The notes below the pieces were generated by a model. The model was not told the DNA's origin. It saw nothing but the letters and a program-made list of their open reading frames with translations, and ran no database searches. A program made the translations under genes and the position numbers. 64,000 nucleotides of DNA from Clostridium fungisolvens (GTDB lineage Bacteria > Bacillota > Clostridia > Clostridiales > Clostridiaceae), in the NCBI RefSeq assembly GCF_014193895.1, contig NZ_BLZR01000001.1, forward strand, positions 3,348,001-3,412,000, written 5' to 3'. This document shows positions 51,227-60,700 of the stretch, piece after piece. Position 1 is the stretch's first letter, and every line of letters starts with the position of its first letter.

Positions 51227-54200
51227 TTAGAATTTGATTTTCAACTTAAGCCTGAATGTCTTTATCTCATAAGGTTTTATTTCAAAACTAAAGTTCCCAT
51301 CCTCTATACTAATTTCTTTAAGATCATTTTCCATCAAGTCACATTCAAATATACTCTTAAATACATTCAAAGTACTACACTTTACTTTTGTCCTCTTATT
51401 ATGATACTCATACATTCTTACTATAACATCTTCGCTTCTCTCAGCTTGCTTTACTACCTCTACAATTACATTTTCTTTATCAACACTGAAAAATGACATT
51501 TGTAGCGGTAACTTTCCACTATGAGCTTCCTCCACCTTTGTAGTAAGAGGACTATTAAGATTATATGCCATTTGAGCTGTACCAGCTTCCTTAAAGTCTC
51601 CACTATGTGGATAAAGAGAGTAGGTAAACTTGTGTATTTCTCTATCTGCATCAATATTAGGATATGAAGGAGATTTCAAAAGTGACAATCTCATCACAGA
51701 ATCTTTTATATCATGACCATACTTACAATCATTCAAAAGACTTACACCGTATCCTCCCTCAGATAAATCAGCCCATTTATGTGCGCATACTTCAAAACGA
51801 GCATAATCCCAGCTGGTATTCCAATGAGTAGGTCTTTCTACATTTCCATACTGTATCTCATAGGTAGCCTTATCGCCATGAACATCCACTGGAAAAGCTA
51901 CCTTCAAAAGAATATGTCTTTCCTTCCAATCTATCGTATTCTCAAAGTCAATCCTTGGAACATCTTTATATATATAAATCCTTTGAACCAATGTGGAATT
52001 TAAAAACCTTCTAGTGATTTCTAAACAAGACCTCACATTGCCATTTTCTATAACCTTAATACTTGAAACATCATCTACCTCCCACATTTTCTCTTGATAG
52101 TAGATATTAATATCCCAAGCATCCCAGTTATGTGGTTTATCTTCAAAAGCCTGTATCACATTTCCTCTTTGCCCTTCTTGTAATACTTCTCTTTCATTTA
52201 ATTTATCATATATTGAAATAAAATGGGCCTTCTCATCTAATTGTATTTTGAAAAACTCTGTTTCTATGTTTTTAGTTCCAATTTTAATGTAAGAGTCCTC
52301 AAGCTCTACTTCCTGTGTTTTCCTAATGCTAAAGGTTTTGTACCCCTTTGCTGGTATATTTTGTGCATAAAACACAATCTTATTATCATCTATTTTCTGG
52401 GATTCAATAAGACTCTCTCCATCAAATACCTTAGCATTTCTCCATCCCCTAGGAATTTCAAACTCAGCTATATCACTTCTTGAGAAGCCTAAATGATTAA
52501 ATACCACAACAGAGTTTTCTGCTAGTTCCAGTTTTGAAGCAATATTAGCAGCTGATGTACTTATAATTCTCTTTGCGGTTTCATTGATTTTTTCATATTG
52601 TGTTTTAGAATCCTCATATACTTCCTTAATTGATGATCCTGGGATTATATCGTGGAACTGATTTAAAAGCGTAGTTTCCCAGCATCCTTTCAGTTCATCA
52701 GTAGGATATTTAGTTCCAACTTCAATACTACTCAAGGTTGATAGCATCTCTGCTTCTAAATTTAAGAATTCAGTTTTTCTATTATACCTCTTATTTCTAG
52801 CCATTGAAGTATAGGTTCCTCTATGATATTCAAGATAAAGCTCTCCTACCCATTTAGGAAGCTTATTATTTTCTTTAACATTTTCATTTAGATTATTAAA
52901 GAAATCTAAAGCTTTTCCCATCTTAACCTTAGGAGCACCTGGTATCCCTTTTTCGAAACGCTTTGCCATCTCTAGCATTTCCTTTGTGGCACCTCCACCA
53001 CCATCTCCATATCCAAAACAATTTAAAACCTCACTATTTATCTCTTTCTGTTGATATCTCTGATAGCAGCCCATAATCTGAGAAGCATTGGTATTACCAT
53101 TATAGGTAGTGCCAGTCCCAGGTCTTCCATCCTTTTTGTAATCAGTTGTTGATATAAAATGAGTTAAAACTTCAGAACCATCTATTCCTCTCCAAGTAAA
53201 AGTATCATATGGCATCTTATTGTATTCGTTCCAACTTATCTTTGTTGTCATAAAGTAATTAACTCCACTCTTTTGCAGAATTTGAGGAAGAGCTGCACTA
53301 TATCCAAAAACATCCGGCAACCATAAAAGCTTACTATCTACTCCAAACTCATCTTTAAAAAAGTTCTTACCATGTATTATCTGCCTAATCAAAGATTCTC
53401 CAGAGGTTAAGTTACAATCCGCTTCAAGCCACATGGCTCCTTCAACCTCCCAGCGACCTTCCTTAACTCTGTCTTTTATGTGCGCATATATCTCTGGGTG
53501 ATCTTCTTTAATAAACTTATATAGCTGAGGTTGGCTGGACATGAAAATATATTCTGGATACTCATCCATTAAACTCAAAACTGTAGAAAAACTTCTCGCT
53601 GCTTTTTCCCTTGTTTGGGCTAATGTCCACAACCAAGCTACATCAATATGAGTATGGCCAACGCATACTTCAGCAACATCATTATTTCCACAATATTTGT
53701 TATAGAATTCTTCTTCTAAATATTTATTTGTATCTTTTATAGATTTATAATAACTTTCATTTAAAGCTATTCTGAGATCCAACATATTTACAGCCTCTGT
53801 CATAAAGCTTAATATATTGATTCTTCTTTTATCATCCTCATCTAACAGTTCTGCTACTTCTATCGGTACTTTTACGTTATAGTATAATTTCTCTGTCTCC
53901 TTCTCAAGGATGGCAATGAACGTATTTAACTCCACTAAACTTTCTAACATTCCTGAATAAGCATATAATGCAATTTCGTAGCTTTCACCTGCCTTTGCAT
54001 TGTCAGTCAGCAAAATCTGCCTGTGATTAACATCCAAGCCTTGAACTAAGCTTCCATTTACATATACTAAAAATTGAGGATTTGTAGCATCCCACTCCCC
54101 CTCTTTACCTGTAGTTACTTCATAAACAACTGTTTTCCCCTCATATTCTTTAGGTATAATAATCTCTTTTTTAAACCAGAAGTGTTTATCCTTACCACCC

Positions 54201-54373
54201 CATAATTGTCCTCTTTCAAAATCCTCCCATTGATCTGTCTCTTCATTTAGAAGTGAAAATTCATTATATCCACAAGATCTCATTTTGTAGTTATCAATGT
54301 CTAATCTATTAATGCAGATGTAATCCTTAAGTTCTGATAAAATCCTCTTTATTCTCTCAATAGCAAAATACAT
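51227..54373 (-). CDS. Alpha-mannosidase, glycoside hydrolase family 38
   Basis: This 1048-residue enzyme has the metal-site motif GHTHIDVAWLW at residues 239-249 and the nucleophile Asp354 in LLWLPDVFGYSAALPQIL. An N-terminal beta domain (1-190) precedes the catalytic barrel; beta-sandwich domains with ENTIDWKERHILLKVAFPV follow. There is no signal peptide, so it acts inside the cell on imported mannosides or oligosaccharides. AAAGGAAGAG precedes the ATG. It stands alone with its own terminator. Confidence 0.95.
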   Translation of the reverse strand: MYFAIERIKRILSELKDYICINRLDIDNYKMRSCGYNEFSLLNEETDQWEDFERGQLWGGKDKHFWFKKEIIIPKEYEGKTVVYEVTTGKEGEWDATNPQFLVYVNGSLVQGLDVNHRQILLTDNAKAGESYEIALYAYSGMLESLVELNTFIAILEKETEKLYYNVKVPIEVAELLDEDDKRRINILSFMTEAVNMLDLRIALNESYYKSIKDTNKYLEEEFYNKYCGNNDVAEVCVGHTHIDVAWLWTLAQTREKAARSFSTVLSLMDEYPEYIFMSSQPQLYKFIKEDHPEIYAHIKDRVKEGRWEVEGAMWLEADCNLTSGESLIRQIIHGKNFFKDEFGVDSKLLWLPDVFGYSAALPQILQKSGVNYFMTTKISWNEYNKMPYDTFTWRGIDGSEVLTHFISTTDYKKDGRPGTGTTYNGNTNASQIMGCYQRYQQKEINSEVLNCFGYGDGGGGATKEMLEMAKRFEKGIPGAPKVKMGKALDFFNNLNENVKENNKLPKWVGELYLEYHRGTYTSMARNKRYNRKTEFLNLEAEMLSTLSSIEVGTKYPTDELKGCWETTLLNQFHDIIPGSSIKEVYEDSKTQYEKINETAKRIISTSAANIASKLELAENSVVVFNHLGFSRSDIAEFEIPRGWRNAKVFDGESLIESQKIDDNKIVFYAQNIPAKGYKTFSIRKTQEVELEDSYIKIGTKNIETEFFKIQLDEKAHFISIYDKLNEREVLQEGQRGNVIQAFEDKPHNWDAWDINIYYQEKMWEVDDVSSIKVIENGNVRSCLEITRRFLNSTLVQRIYIYKDVPRIDFENTIDWKERHILLKVAFPVDVHGDKATYEIQYGNVERPTHWNTSWDYARFEVCAHKWADLSEGGYGVSLLNDCKYGHDIKDSVMRLSLLKSPSYPNIDADREIHKFTYSLYPHSGDFKEAGTAQMAYNLNSPLTTKVEEAHSGKLPLQMSFFSVDKENVIVEVVKQAERSEDVIVRMYEYHNKRTKVKCSTLNVFKSIFECDLMENDLKEISIEDGNFSFEIKPYEIKTFRLKLKIKF

Positions 54374-54772
54374 AACTCTCTTCCTTTCATTATTTAAAAA
54401 TTACTGTCTGATTATATGAATAATAAACTATTGAAATTAAGCGTTTTCACAAAAGATGTTATATGAGTGATTGGTTAGCATTAAAAAATGTTTATTTACA
54501 TATTTATTGTTCAAAATGGACATTAAACTAAGTTTTTAATCTTATGCTCTTATACAATTCTATGCTCAAATAGTGGACAAAAGAACAATCTAATTCAGCA
54601 TATAAATTGAACCATTAAGCCATTTAACGTATATTTTTTATAACAATACCTGCGCAAATATTTTTTTAATTTAATAATATAAATATATCCAAAATTATGG
54701 TTTTAATATAACTTTTTTGTTATATTTTACCATAAAATATATTATAATATAACTGTATCAAGGAGGTGTTTT
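54374..54772. other. Divergent control region of GH38 and GH43
   Basis: No gene is present. TGAAATTAAGCGTTTTCA at 54431-54448 resembles a catabolite-repression cre box with extra spacing, in a place that could affect the GH38 gene. A TATAAT at 54743-54748 with a TTGTTA-like box near 54718 may be the GH43 promoter. Confidence 0.4.
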
Positions 54773-55819
54773 ATGAAAAAGTCTAGAATGCTTATATTTA
54801 TATTGATCTTCGCTGTTTTATTAACCGCAGCAATTACATTAATCTATCATTTTGCAGGAGGTAAAAAAGAGATGAAAGAAACTTTTACAAATCCAATAAG
54901 ATCTGCTCCAAGTGCTGACCCTTGGGTTATTCAAAAAGATGGATATTACTATTACTGCTATTCAAATGGAAACAATAAAATCTTTGTAACTAAAACTAAG
55001 AGACTTCAAGATATTGATGTTGATACACCTGTAAACGTTTGGACATCACCTTTAGGCAAAGAGTATTCCAAAGAAACTTGGGCCCCAGAATTACATTTTA
55101 TAAATAATAAATGGTATATCTATTTTGCAGCAGATGGTGGAAAAAATGAAAATCATAGAATGTATGTATTAGAGAGCAAAACTGAAGATCCACAAGGCGA
55201 ATATATTTTTAAGGGTAAAGTGGGCGACGATACAAACAAATGGGCCATCGACGGAACCGTTCTAGAGAACAAAGGTAAATTGTACTTTATTTGGTCTGGC
55301 TGGGACGGTGATACAAACGTAAGCCAAAATTTATATATCGCAGAAATGAGCAATCCATATACAATATCCGGGAAAAGAATACTTCTATCTAAACCTGAAG
55401 AACCTTGGGAGACAATCGGACAACCTTATATCAACGAGGGTCCAGAGATATTAAAGAAAGGCAATACCATCCATATAGTTTATTCTGCTAGCGGAAGTTG
55501 GACTGAAGATTACTGCCTTGGTCTTTTAACTAATACAGATGGAGATGTACTCAACCCTTCTTCTTGGAAAAAATCAGGACCTGTTTTCTCTAAAACTGAG
55601 ACTGCATATGCTCCTGGTCATGCATCCTTTGTAAAGTCACCTGATGGCAGTGAAGATTGGATTATATACCATGCTTGCGAAGCAGCTAATGGTGGATGGG
55701 ATGGCAGAAGTGTAAGAACTCAAAAATTCACCTGGGAAAATAATTATCCTAAATTTGGTAAGCCCACTAATCTTGAAAAACCTATTGAGGTTCCTTCAGG
55801 TACACCTAAACAGGATTAA
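54773..55819 (+). CDS. Membrane-anchored glycoside hydrolase family 43
   Basis: This 348-residue protein has an uncleaved signal anchor (about 5-27) and a five-bladed propeller of the GH43 type. The catalytic triad fits Asp49 (SADPWV), Asp160 (WAIDGTV) and Glu222 (NEGPEIL). The APGHASFVKSPDG stretch is also typical. Arabinosidase or xylosidase activity is likely. It should face the outside and trim plant side chains. AAGGAGGTG precedes the ATG. Confidence 0.92.
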   Translation: MKKSRMLIFILIFAVLLTAAITLIYHFAGGKKEMKETFTNPIRSAPSADPWVIQKDGYYYYCYSNGNNKIFVTKTKRLQDIDVDTPVNVWTSPLGKEYSKETWAPELHFINNKWYIYFAADGGKNENHRMYVLESKTEDPQGEYIFKGKVGDDTNKWAIDGTVLENKGKLYFIWSGWDGDTNVSQNLYIAEMSNPYTISGKRILLSKPEEPWETIGQPYINEGPEILKKGNTIHIVYSASGSWTEDYCLGLLTNTDGDVLNPSSWKKSGPVFSKTETAYAPGHASFVKSPDGSEDWIIYHACEAANGGWDGRSVRTQKFTWENNYPKFGKPTNLEKPIEVPSGTPKQD

Positions 55820-55835
55820 CCCATATAATGAAAAA

Positions 55836-55868
55836 ATCACTGAAGCGACTTTCTTTTACAGTAAAAAA
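55836..55868. repeat. Repeat family 1, internally deleted copy
   Basis: TCACTGAAGCGACTTTCTT (the start of the family) is joined directly to TTTTACAGTAAAAA (its end), as if the middle was lost. Confidence 0.5.
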
Positions 55869-55906
55869 GCAGTTAAGGATAACTACTAATTATCCCTAAC
55901 TGCTTA
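55869..55906. terminator. Terminator between GH43 and the secreted-protein gene
   Basis: AGCAGTTA-GGATAA pairs with TTATCC-TAACTGCT, followed by TATTTTTC on the plus strand. It serves convergent genes. Confidence 0.85.
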
Positions 55907-55972
55907 TTTTTCTACCTATAATATTTAGATAGTATACAAAAACATTCCACGTGTTTTCACTACATTATATTA

Positions 55973-56770
55973 CTAATTTGATGTAGTAGATGTAGTTGTG
56001 CCATCTGTAGGTTGTGTAGTTGTGCCATCTGTAGGTTGTGTAGTTGGTTGTGTTGAATCCGTTGGTGCTGGAGAAGTTGTACTAGTTTCTGGTGCTGGAG
56101 TTGTAGCTTGATTAGCTATTACAAGCATTGCATCAAGGTCTGAATTAAGTTGCTTAAGTGCAGTAAGTCTTGCCTGAAACTTTGCAATTACATTATTCAA
56201 TGAAGTAACAGCATTACCAAACTTGCCACCTTTTAAGTTATTTTCAGACTCAGTAGCATCGCTTGTAACTCCAGAAGTAGCCTTTAAATCTGTTCCGTCA
56301 CCAATAAGCTTTTGAGATTCAGTTATTAAAGTGTTTAACATATCTGCAGGTAAAGTTTTTTCTCCAGACTCCAATTGTTGTAATATTGTTTGTAGTTGCT
56401 CTTTCTTTTGACCTACTTCCTTTTGTAAAGGGATTATTTGCTGTCTCAAAGCTGCCATCTGTGTATGTAATGATTTTATTTGTGACTTAAATGCTGCTAT
56501 GTCCTGTTGCTTGTTATCTCTTTTAGCTTTTTCTTCTTCTTTTTTATTAGATCCCAAGTTATTTTCGTTTGAATCTTGTTCTTGAGAATCTCCTTTTCCA
56601 TGTACTACTGCAGCAGAATTACTTTGTGTATTTTGTACTTGAGTAATTTGTTGCTTTGCTTGAGAACCTTTTCCGTGTTCTTGATGGTCATTACCTTTTG
56701 CATACACCATTGTGCTTGGCATAAGCATTAATCCTGCAATAATTAAAGATACTACCTTGTTTGTTTTCAT
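55973..56770 (-). CDS. Secreted coiled-coil protein with Thr/Pro-rich tail, unknown function
   Basis: This 265-residue protein has a Sec signal ending near MVYAKG. A Gln/Asn/Lys-rich stretch with two HGKG motifs follows, then a coiled coil (about 90-135) and a helical segment up to about 215. The C-terminus is low complexity with two TTQPTDG units. I recognise no family. The tail may span the cell wall. AGGAGGAATG precedes the ATG. A lipoprotein gene lies 27 bases upstream on the same strand. Confidence 0.75.
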   Translation of the reverse strand: MKTNKVVSLIIAGLMLMPSTMVYAKGNDHQEHGKGSQAKQQITQVQNTQSNSAAVVHGKGDSQEQDSNENNLGSNKKEEEKAKRDNKQQDIAAFKSQIKSLHTQMAALRQQIIPLQKEVGQKKEQLQTILQQLESGEKTLPADMLNTLITESQKLIGDGTDLKATSGVTSDATESENNLKGGKFGNAVTSLNNVIAKFQARLTALKQLNSDLDAMLVIANQATTPAPETSTTSPAPTDSTQPTTQPTDGTTTQPTDGTTTSTTSN

Positions 56771-56797
56771 AAATTCATTCCTCCTATTATTGTTTTT

Positions 56798-57172
56798 CTA
56801 TTTATTTGCTTCACTTATATCTACATCAGGTACATTTTGTATTGATTGTAATGCATCATTTATATTATTTATCGCTGTTCCAACTTTTTGATTTACCTCT
56901 GATTTTTGATTTTGAGTTAAAGCTTTTACATTTTTAGTTTTAGCAGAGTTAGATTCTGTGGTAACACTAGCTCCAGTTTGTCCATTTGTACCGTTTTGGG
57001 CTGTAGCTCCTGATTGTGTTGAACTCGACTGAGTTTTACTAGTTTCTGTAGTGCTCGATTGTGCGCTGCTAGCCTTGTTTCCCTGTACAATGCTATTTGA
57101 AGTTCCTTTACTCCCACATCCAACCAATAAGAATGCGGTGCTAATTAATAATGCGATAACTTTTCCTTTCAT
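56798..57172 (-). CDS. Small Ser/Thr/Gln-rich lipoprotein, unknown function
   Basis: The 124-residue product has a lipobox FLLVGC at about residues 12-17 of the mature start and a low-complexity middle (SSAQSSTTETSKTQSS). The end is helical with VGTAINNINDALQSI. I start at the ATG at 57172; the upstream TTG in frame overlaps the GGGAGAGG ribosome site. Two copies of a foldable element lie directly upstream. The next gene codes for a secreted protein, and the two may work together at the surface. Confidence 0.72.
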   Translation of the reverse strand: MKGKVIALLISTAFLLVGCGSKGTSNSIVQGNKASSAQSSTTETSKTQSSSTQSGATAQNGTNGQTGASVTTESNSAKTKNVKALTQNQKSEVNQKVGTAINNINDALQSIQNVPDVDISEANK

Positions 57173-57184
57173 ATCATCCTCTCC

Positions 57185-57360
57185 CAAACTCTTTTGATAA
57201 TATATACGAAACCATTCTCCCTTTTAAGGGTGTAGGTTCATATAGTTATTAAAAAATCTATTTTAACACTATTCTAATCATTAAATATTCTTCAAAACTC
57301 TTTTGCTGATATATACGAAAACATTTTTCCTTTTTAGGGGGTAGACTCATATAGTTTGTT
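57185..57360 (-). ncRNA. Duplicated structured leader element (candidate cis-regulatory RNA)
   Basis: Two copies (57185-57250 and 57293-57360), about 108 bases apart, share TATATACGAAA, a C-rich/G-rich inner hairpin, GTAG and CATATAGTT on the plus strand. As minus-strand RNA each folds as an outer stem (UAUAUGAACC with GGUUUCGUAUA, one bulge) around a small CCCU/AGGG hairpin. The copy nearest the lipoprotein gene ends at its ribosome site. It fits no riboswitch class I know. Confidence 0.45.
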
Positions 57361-57432
57361 TCAACACTAATTTTAATGTAGTAAAACAACTGATTATTCT
57401 TATTTTTTCTTACTTGCTTCAAAATAGCTATA

Positions 57433-57487
57433 CCCCAAAACAATATTAAGGTTATTTTACACATTTAGCCTTAACATTGTTTCGGGG
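57433..57487. terminator. Long stem-loop after the 57551 gene
   Basis: CCCC-AAACAAT-TTAAGG pairs with CCTTAA-ATTGTTT-GGGG over about 18 base pairs. T-rich sequence follows on the plus strand; on the minus strand the tail is weaker. Confidence 0.75.
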
Positions 57488-57550
57488 CATTTTTATTAAA
57501 TAGATTATCCACACTATTCAATTATTGATTGTTGTGATTTTTTCTATGTT

Positions 57551-57952
57551 TTAATTGTTTATTATGCTGATAGACTTATTCCTAGCCATAGCAACTAAGC
57601 CTGATGCAACAAAAACTACACAGCTTATGAAATCCATCACAAATAAAGATATTATCCCACAACATATAAACCAAGTAGGAATCCTCTTTTCCACTTCTCC
57701 GCTTTTTAATCTTTTCGATAAATATAAATTAAGCAGGCCTATTCCAACAAACAATATTCCTATGGTCGTACTAAAGGAATATATGCTATCAATAACAGAC
57801 TGTGTTGCATTTATTGATAATTGTGAACCGCCTGTTACGTTAAATCCTTGTCTTTTTATCATAGTTGAATACGGAATTATAGTGATTAATCCTGATATTA
57901 TCTGCCACGAACCTCCTATATAAGCTAATATCTTTTCAAATTTTCTATCCAC
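57551..57952 (-). CDS. Small four-helix membrane protein, possibly DUF4064-like
   Basis: The 133-residue product has hydrophobic helices near 8-28, 54-74, 88-108 and 110-126. The opening DRKFEKILAYIGGSWQIISGLITII resembles DUF4064 proteins. I start at a GTG at 57952 because GGAGGGAG lies just upstream; the frame can extend to 57994 with no ribosome site. Function unknown. Confidence 0.6.
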   Translation of the reverse strand: MDRKFEKILAYIGGSWQIISGLITIIPYSTMIKRQGFNVTGGSQLSINATQSVIDSIYSFSTTIGILFVGIGLLNLYLSKRLKSGEVEKRIPTWFICCGIISLFVMDFISCVVFVASGLVAMARNKSISIINN

Positions 57953-58033
57953 AGATATACTCCCTCCATTTTCAATATGTAACATAAGCAGCAATCTACA
58001 TTTATCTTTATAGATTACTGCTTAAAAGGAATA

Positions 58034-59806
58034 TTAATTAGGATTCCATTTACCATCGTTTATAGATTTTATTATATCTACATCTACCTTAGGTTCTCTT
58101 TTATAGGTAAGTAATCCATTGATTTCTTGTTCAACATCAGTTATTTGGGTATATACAAATCCTTGTACCAATGGCGATTCAAGTAGTGGAGAAATCACAT
58201 CATAGTATCTCTTAATAAAGTCTTCATCGGAAGATGCCGAGGAGTATCCCCATCCCTTCCAATCGCTCTTTTGATAAGATATTCCACCCATTTCAGATAC
58301 TATAATTGGCTGTCCTTCGTATTCCCATCCTTGTGCAACTATTGTTCTTCCTGCTGGTGTAGAATTAAGTATGTTGTCTAAAGATGAGTATCTATTTTTT
58401 AGAACTTCATTTTTCCATTCATAGTCATGTATTGTAAGAAGATCTGTTTTAGTATGATCCCATCCATCATTAGATATAACCGGCCTTGTTTGATCTAATG
58501 ATTTTGTTAACCAATACATGGATGCTGAATGAGCCTGTTCGTTCTTATTATTCATTATACCTTCAACTCCCCAAGATTCATTTAAAGGAGTCCACGCCAC
58601 TATACAAGGATGATTGTAATCACGTTCTATCATGTCCATCCATTCTTTAGTTATGCGATTAACATAAGTTCTTGAATAATTATATGCACTGGCAATTTCA
58701 CCCCAAACTAGGAAGCCAAGTTTGTCTGCCCAATAAAGATATCTAGGATCTTCAATTTTTTGATGTTTTCTAACACCGTTAAAACCCATCGCCTTGCTTA
58801 ACTTTATATCCTTTACAAAGTCCTCATCACTAGGTGCTGTTAATAGCGATTTTTCCCAATAACCTTGATCTAATAATAACTTTTGGAAATAAGGTCTATT
58901 GTTTAACATGAACTTTCCTGAAACTATAGAAACTTTTCTTAGTCCAAAGTATGAATTAACCTCATCAATACACGTATCATCAACTATAACCTTAAAATTT
59001 ATATCAAAAAGCACCGGATTTTCAGGGGTCCAAGCCCAGGCTTCTTGATGATTCCAATCTATAGTAATATTCTGATCTAACCAGAAATCTCTTTTTCCTC
59101 TTCCATTTATTATACCTATTCTATCTTGAACAATCACTTTATCTCTTAATGTTATTGTAACCTCTAAATATGTGTTACTAGAAACCCTCTCTAACTCATA
59201 CTCTACATGGACCTTTTTATTATCAAGGTCTGGAGTAATCCACAGGTTTTGCAGGTAATTCTCAGAAACAGCCTCAAGCCATACAGTTTGCCATATTCCT
59301 GTTGTTCTAGTATAAAATATTCCTTCTGATTTTTCCTTCCAGTACTGCTTACCTCTAGGAAGTTCTAAATCATAAGTGTAATCTTCTACCCTAATCACTA
59401 CTTTATTTCCACTATCTTTAAGTACATCAGTAATTTCTACTGAAAAAGGAACATGTCCTCCTTCGTGAGTTATAACATGATTCCCATTTACCCACACATC
59501 CGCTTTATAATCAACAGCTCCAAAATGAAGATTTATTCTCTTATCTTTTAGCTTTTCTGGAATATCAAACTCTCTTGAGTACCATACAATGTCATGGACC
59601 TCTTGTTCATTTATACCAGAAAGTTCACTTTGAAATACATAAGGTACCACTATTTTTTTACTAAAGGAGTTATTTTGGTACCATTTACTTTTTAAACCTA
59701 AATCATTATCATCATATTCAAAATCCCAGTCCCCATTTAGATTTAACCACGTTTTCCTTTCAAAGTTTGGACGTGGATGTTCATTTCTAACAATATTTAT
59801 TGCCAT
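58034..59806 (-). CDS. Glycoside hydrolase family 2 enzyme
   Basis: This 590-residue enzyme has a jelly-roll sugar-binding domain (1-180), an immunoglobulin-like domain (about 185-290) and the catalytic barrel (from about 295). The acid/base is Glu410 (WTPLNESWG) and the nucleophile Glu505 (IIVSEMGG). There is no signal peptide. It could be a beta-galactosidase, beta-glucuronidase or beta-mannosidase type; sequence alone does not decide. AGGAGGAACTG precedes the ATG. It follows the sugar permease genes and probably acts on the imported sugar. Confidence 0.92.
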   Translation of the reverse strand: MAINIVRNEHPRPNFERKTWLNLNGDWDFEYDDNDLGLKSKWYQNNSFSKKIVVPYVFQSELSGINEQEVHDIVWYSREFDIPEKLKDKRINLHFGAVDYKADVWVNGNHVITHEGGHVPFSVEITDVLKDSGNKVVIRVEDYTYDLELPRGKQYWKEKSEGIFYTRTTGIWQTVWLEAVSENYLQNLWITPDLDNKKVHVEYELERVSSNTYLEVTITLRDKVIVQDRIGIINGRGKRDFWLDQNITIDWNHQEAWAWTPENPVLFDINFKVIVDDTCIDEVNSYFGLRKVSIVSGKFMLNNRPYFQKLLLDQGYWEKSLLTAPSDEDFVKDIKLSKAMGFNGVRKHQKIEDPRYLYWADKLGFLVWGEIASAYNYSRTYVNRITKEWMDMIERDYNHPCIVAWTPLNESWGVEGIMNNKNEQAHSASMYWLTKSLDQTRPVISNDGWDHTKTDLLTIHDYEWKNEVLKNRYSSLDNILNSTPAGRTIVAQGWEYEGQPIIVSEMGGISYQKSDWKGWGYSSASSDEDFIKRYYDVISPLLESPLVQGFVYTQITDVEQEINGLLTYKREPKVDVDIIKSINDGKWNPN

Positions 59807-59839
59807 ATCAGTTCCTCCTAATGTTGTTTTGTTTTTATT

Positions 59840-60682
59840 CTATCCCTTAATACCAGATGATAAATTAAGTCCTTCTAAGAAATACTTTTGAGTAAATAAA
59901 TATAATATAAATGTTGGTATTATGGCTATAACTGCAGAAGTAGTCAAACGACCATAATCAGTTACATACATTCCCTGGAAAAGTTGCAAAGCAGGGGTTA
60001 ATGGTAAGTTCTCAATATTATTGTATACAATTGATGGCCATAAAAAGTCATTCCAAGCTCCAGTGAAAGTAAATAATGCCACCACTGTTAATACAGGTCT
60101 TATAAGTGGTAAAATCACTTTAGTATATATCTGAAAATCGCTAGCACCATCTATTCTTGCTGATTCATCGTATTCTTTAGGTATGCTTACCATGAACTGT
60201 TTTATTAAAAATATGTTAAATACACCTGAGACACCTGGAACTATAATAGCAAGAGGTGTGTCTATCCAGTTAAACATACTTACTATCTTGTATAATGGAA
60301 TAAGATTTACTATACTTGGAAACATCATAGTACTTAAAAGAACCCAGAATATAAAATCCCTTCCTTTGAACTTAAGTCTTGAGTATGCATAAGCTGCAGA
60401 GGATGCTATTATTAGCACTAAGACAGTTTGAGATACTGCTATAATTAAGGAATTTAAAAACCATCTAACTATAGGTGCACTATCAAAATTAGTTAATACT
60501 TTTACATAGTTTTCCACTATCCACTGCTGAGGTAGTAATTTGTAGCCCATTGAATTAATCTCAACGTTTGATTTAAACGAAGATAATACTGCATATAAGA
60601 CTGGAAGTATCCAAATAAGCGCCATTGCAAAAAGAAATATAAACGCGGCAACTTTTGGCCCCTTCTTTTTAATCCATACCAT
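59840..60682 (-). CDS. Sugar ABC transporter permease, MalG type (CUT1)
   Basis: This 280-residue permease has six helices and the EAA loop EYDESARIDGASDFQIYTKVILPLIRP, which docks the ATPase. It ends YFLEGLNLSSGIKG as in CUT1 permeases. AGAGGTGATG precedes the ATG. It is 18 bases downstream of the MalF-type gene and 33 bases before the GH2 gene. Confidence 0.94.
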   Translation of the reverse strand: MVWIKKKGPKVAAFIFLFAMALIWILPVLYAVLSSFKSNVEINSMGYKLLPQQWIVENYVKVLTNFDSAPIVRWFLNSLIIAVSQTVLVLIIASSAAYAYSRLKFKGRDFIFWVLLSTMMFPSIVNLIPLYKIVSMFNWIDTPLAIIVPGVSGVFNIFLIKQFMVSIPKEYDESARIDGASDFQIYTKVILPLIRPVLTVVALFTFTGAWNDFLWPSIVYNNIENLPLTPALQLFQGMYVTDYGRLTTSAVIAIIPTFILYLFTQKYFLEGLNLSSGIKG

Positions 60683-60700
60683 TCTTCATCACCTCTTTAA

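Noticed and set aside
54431..54448. Firm catabolite-repression (cre) site
   Set aside because: The two halves are spaced four bases too far apart for the standard consensus, so I mention it only as a possibility.
57185..57360. Purine or c-di-GMP riboswitch
   Set aside because: Neither the purine junction sequences nor the GEMM core and receptor are present.
57258..57464. 68-residue minus-strand frame
   Set aside because: It runs through the distal copy of the structured repeat, has no ribosome site and unlikely composition.
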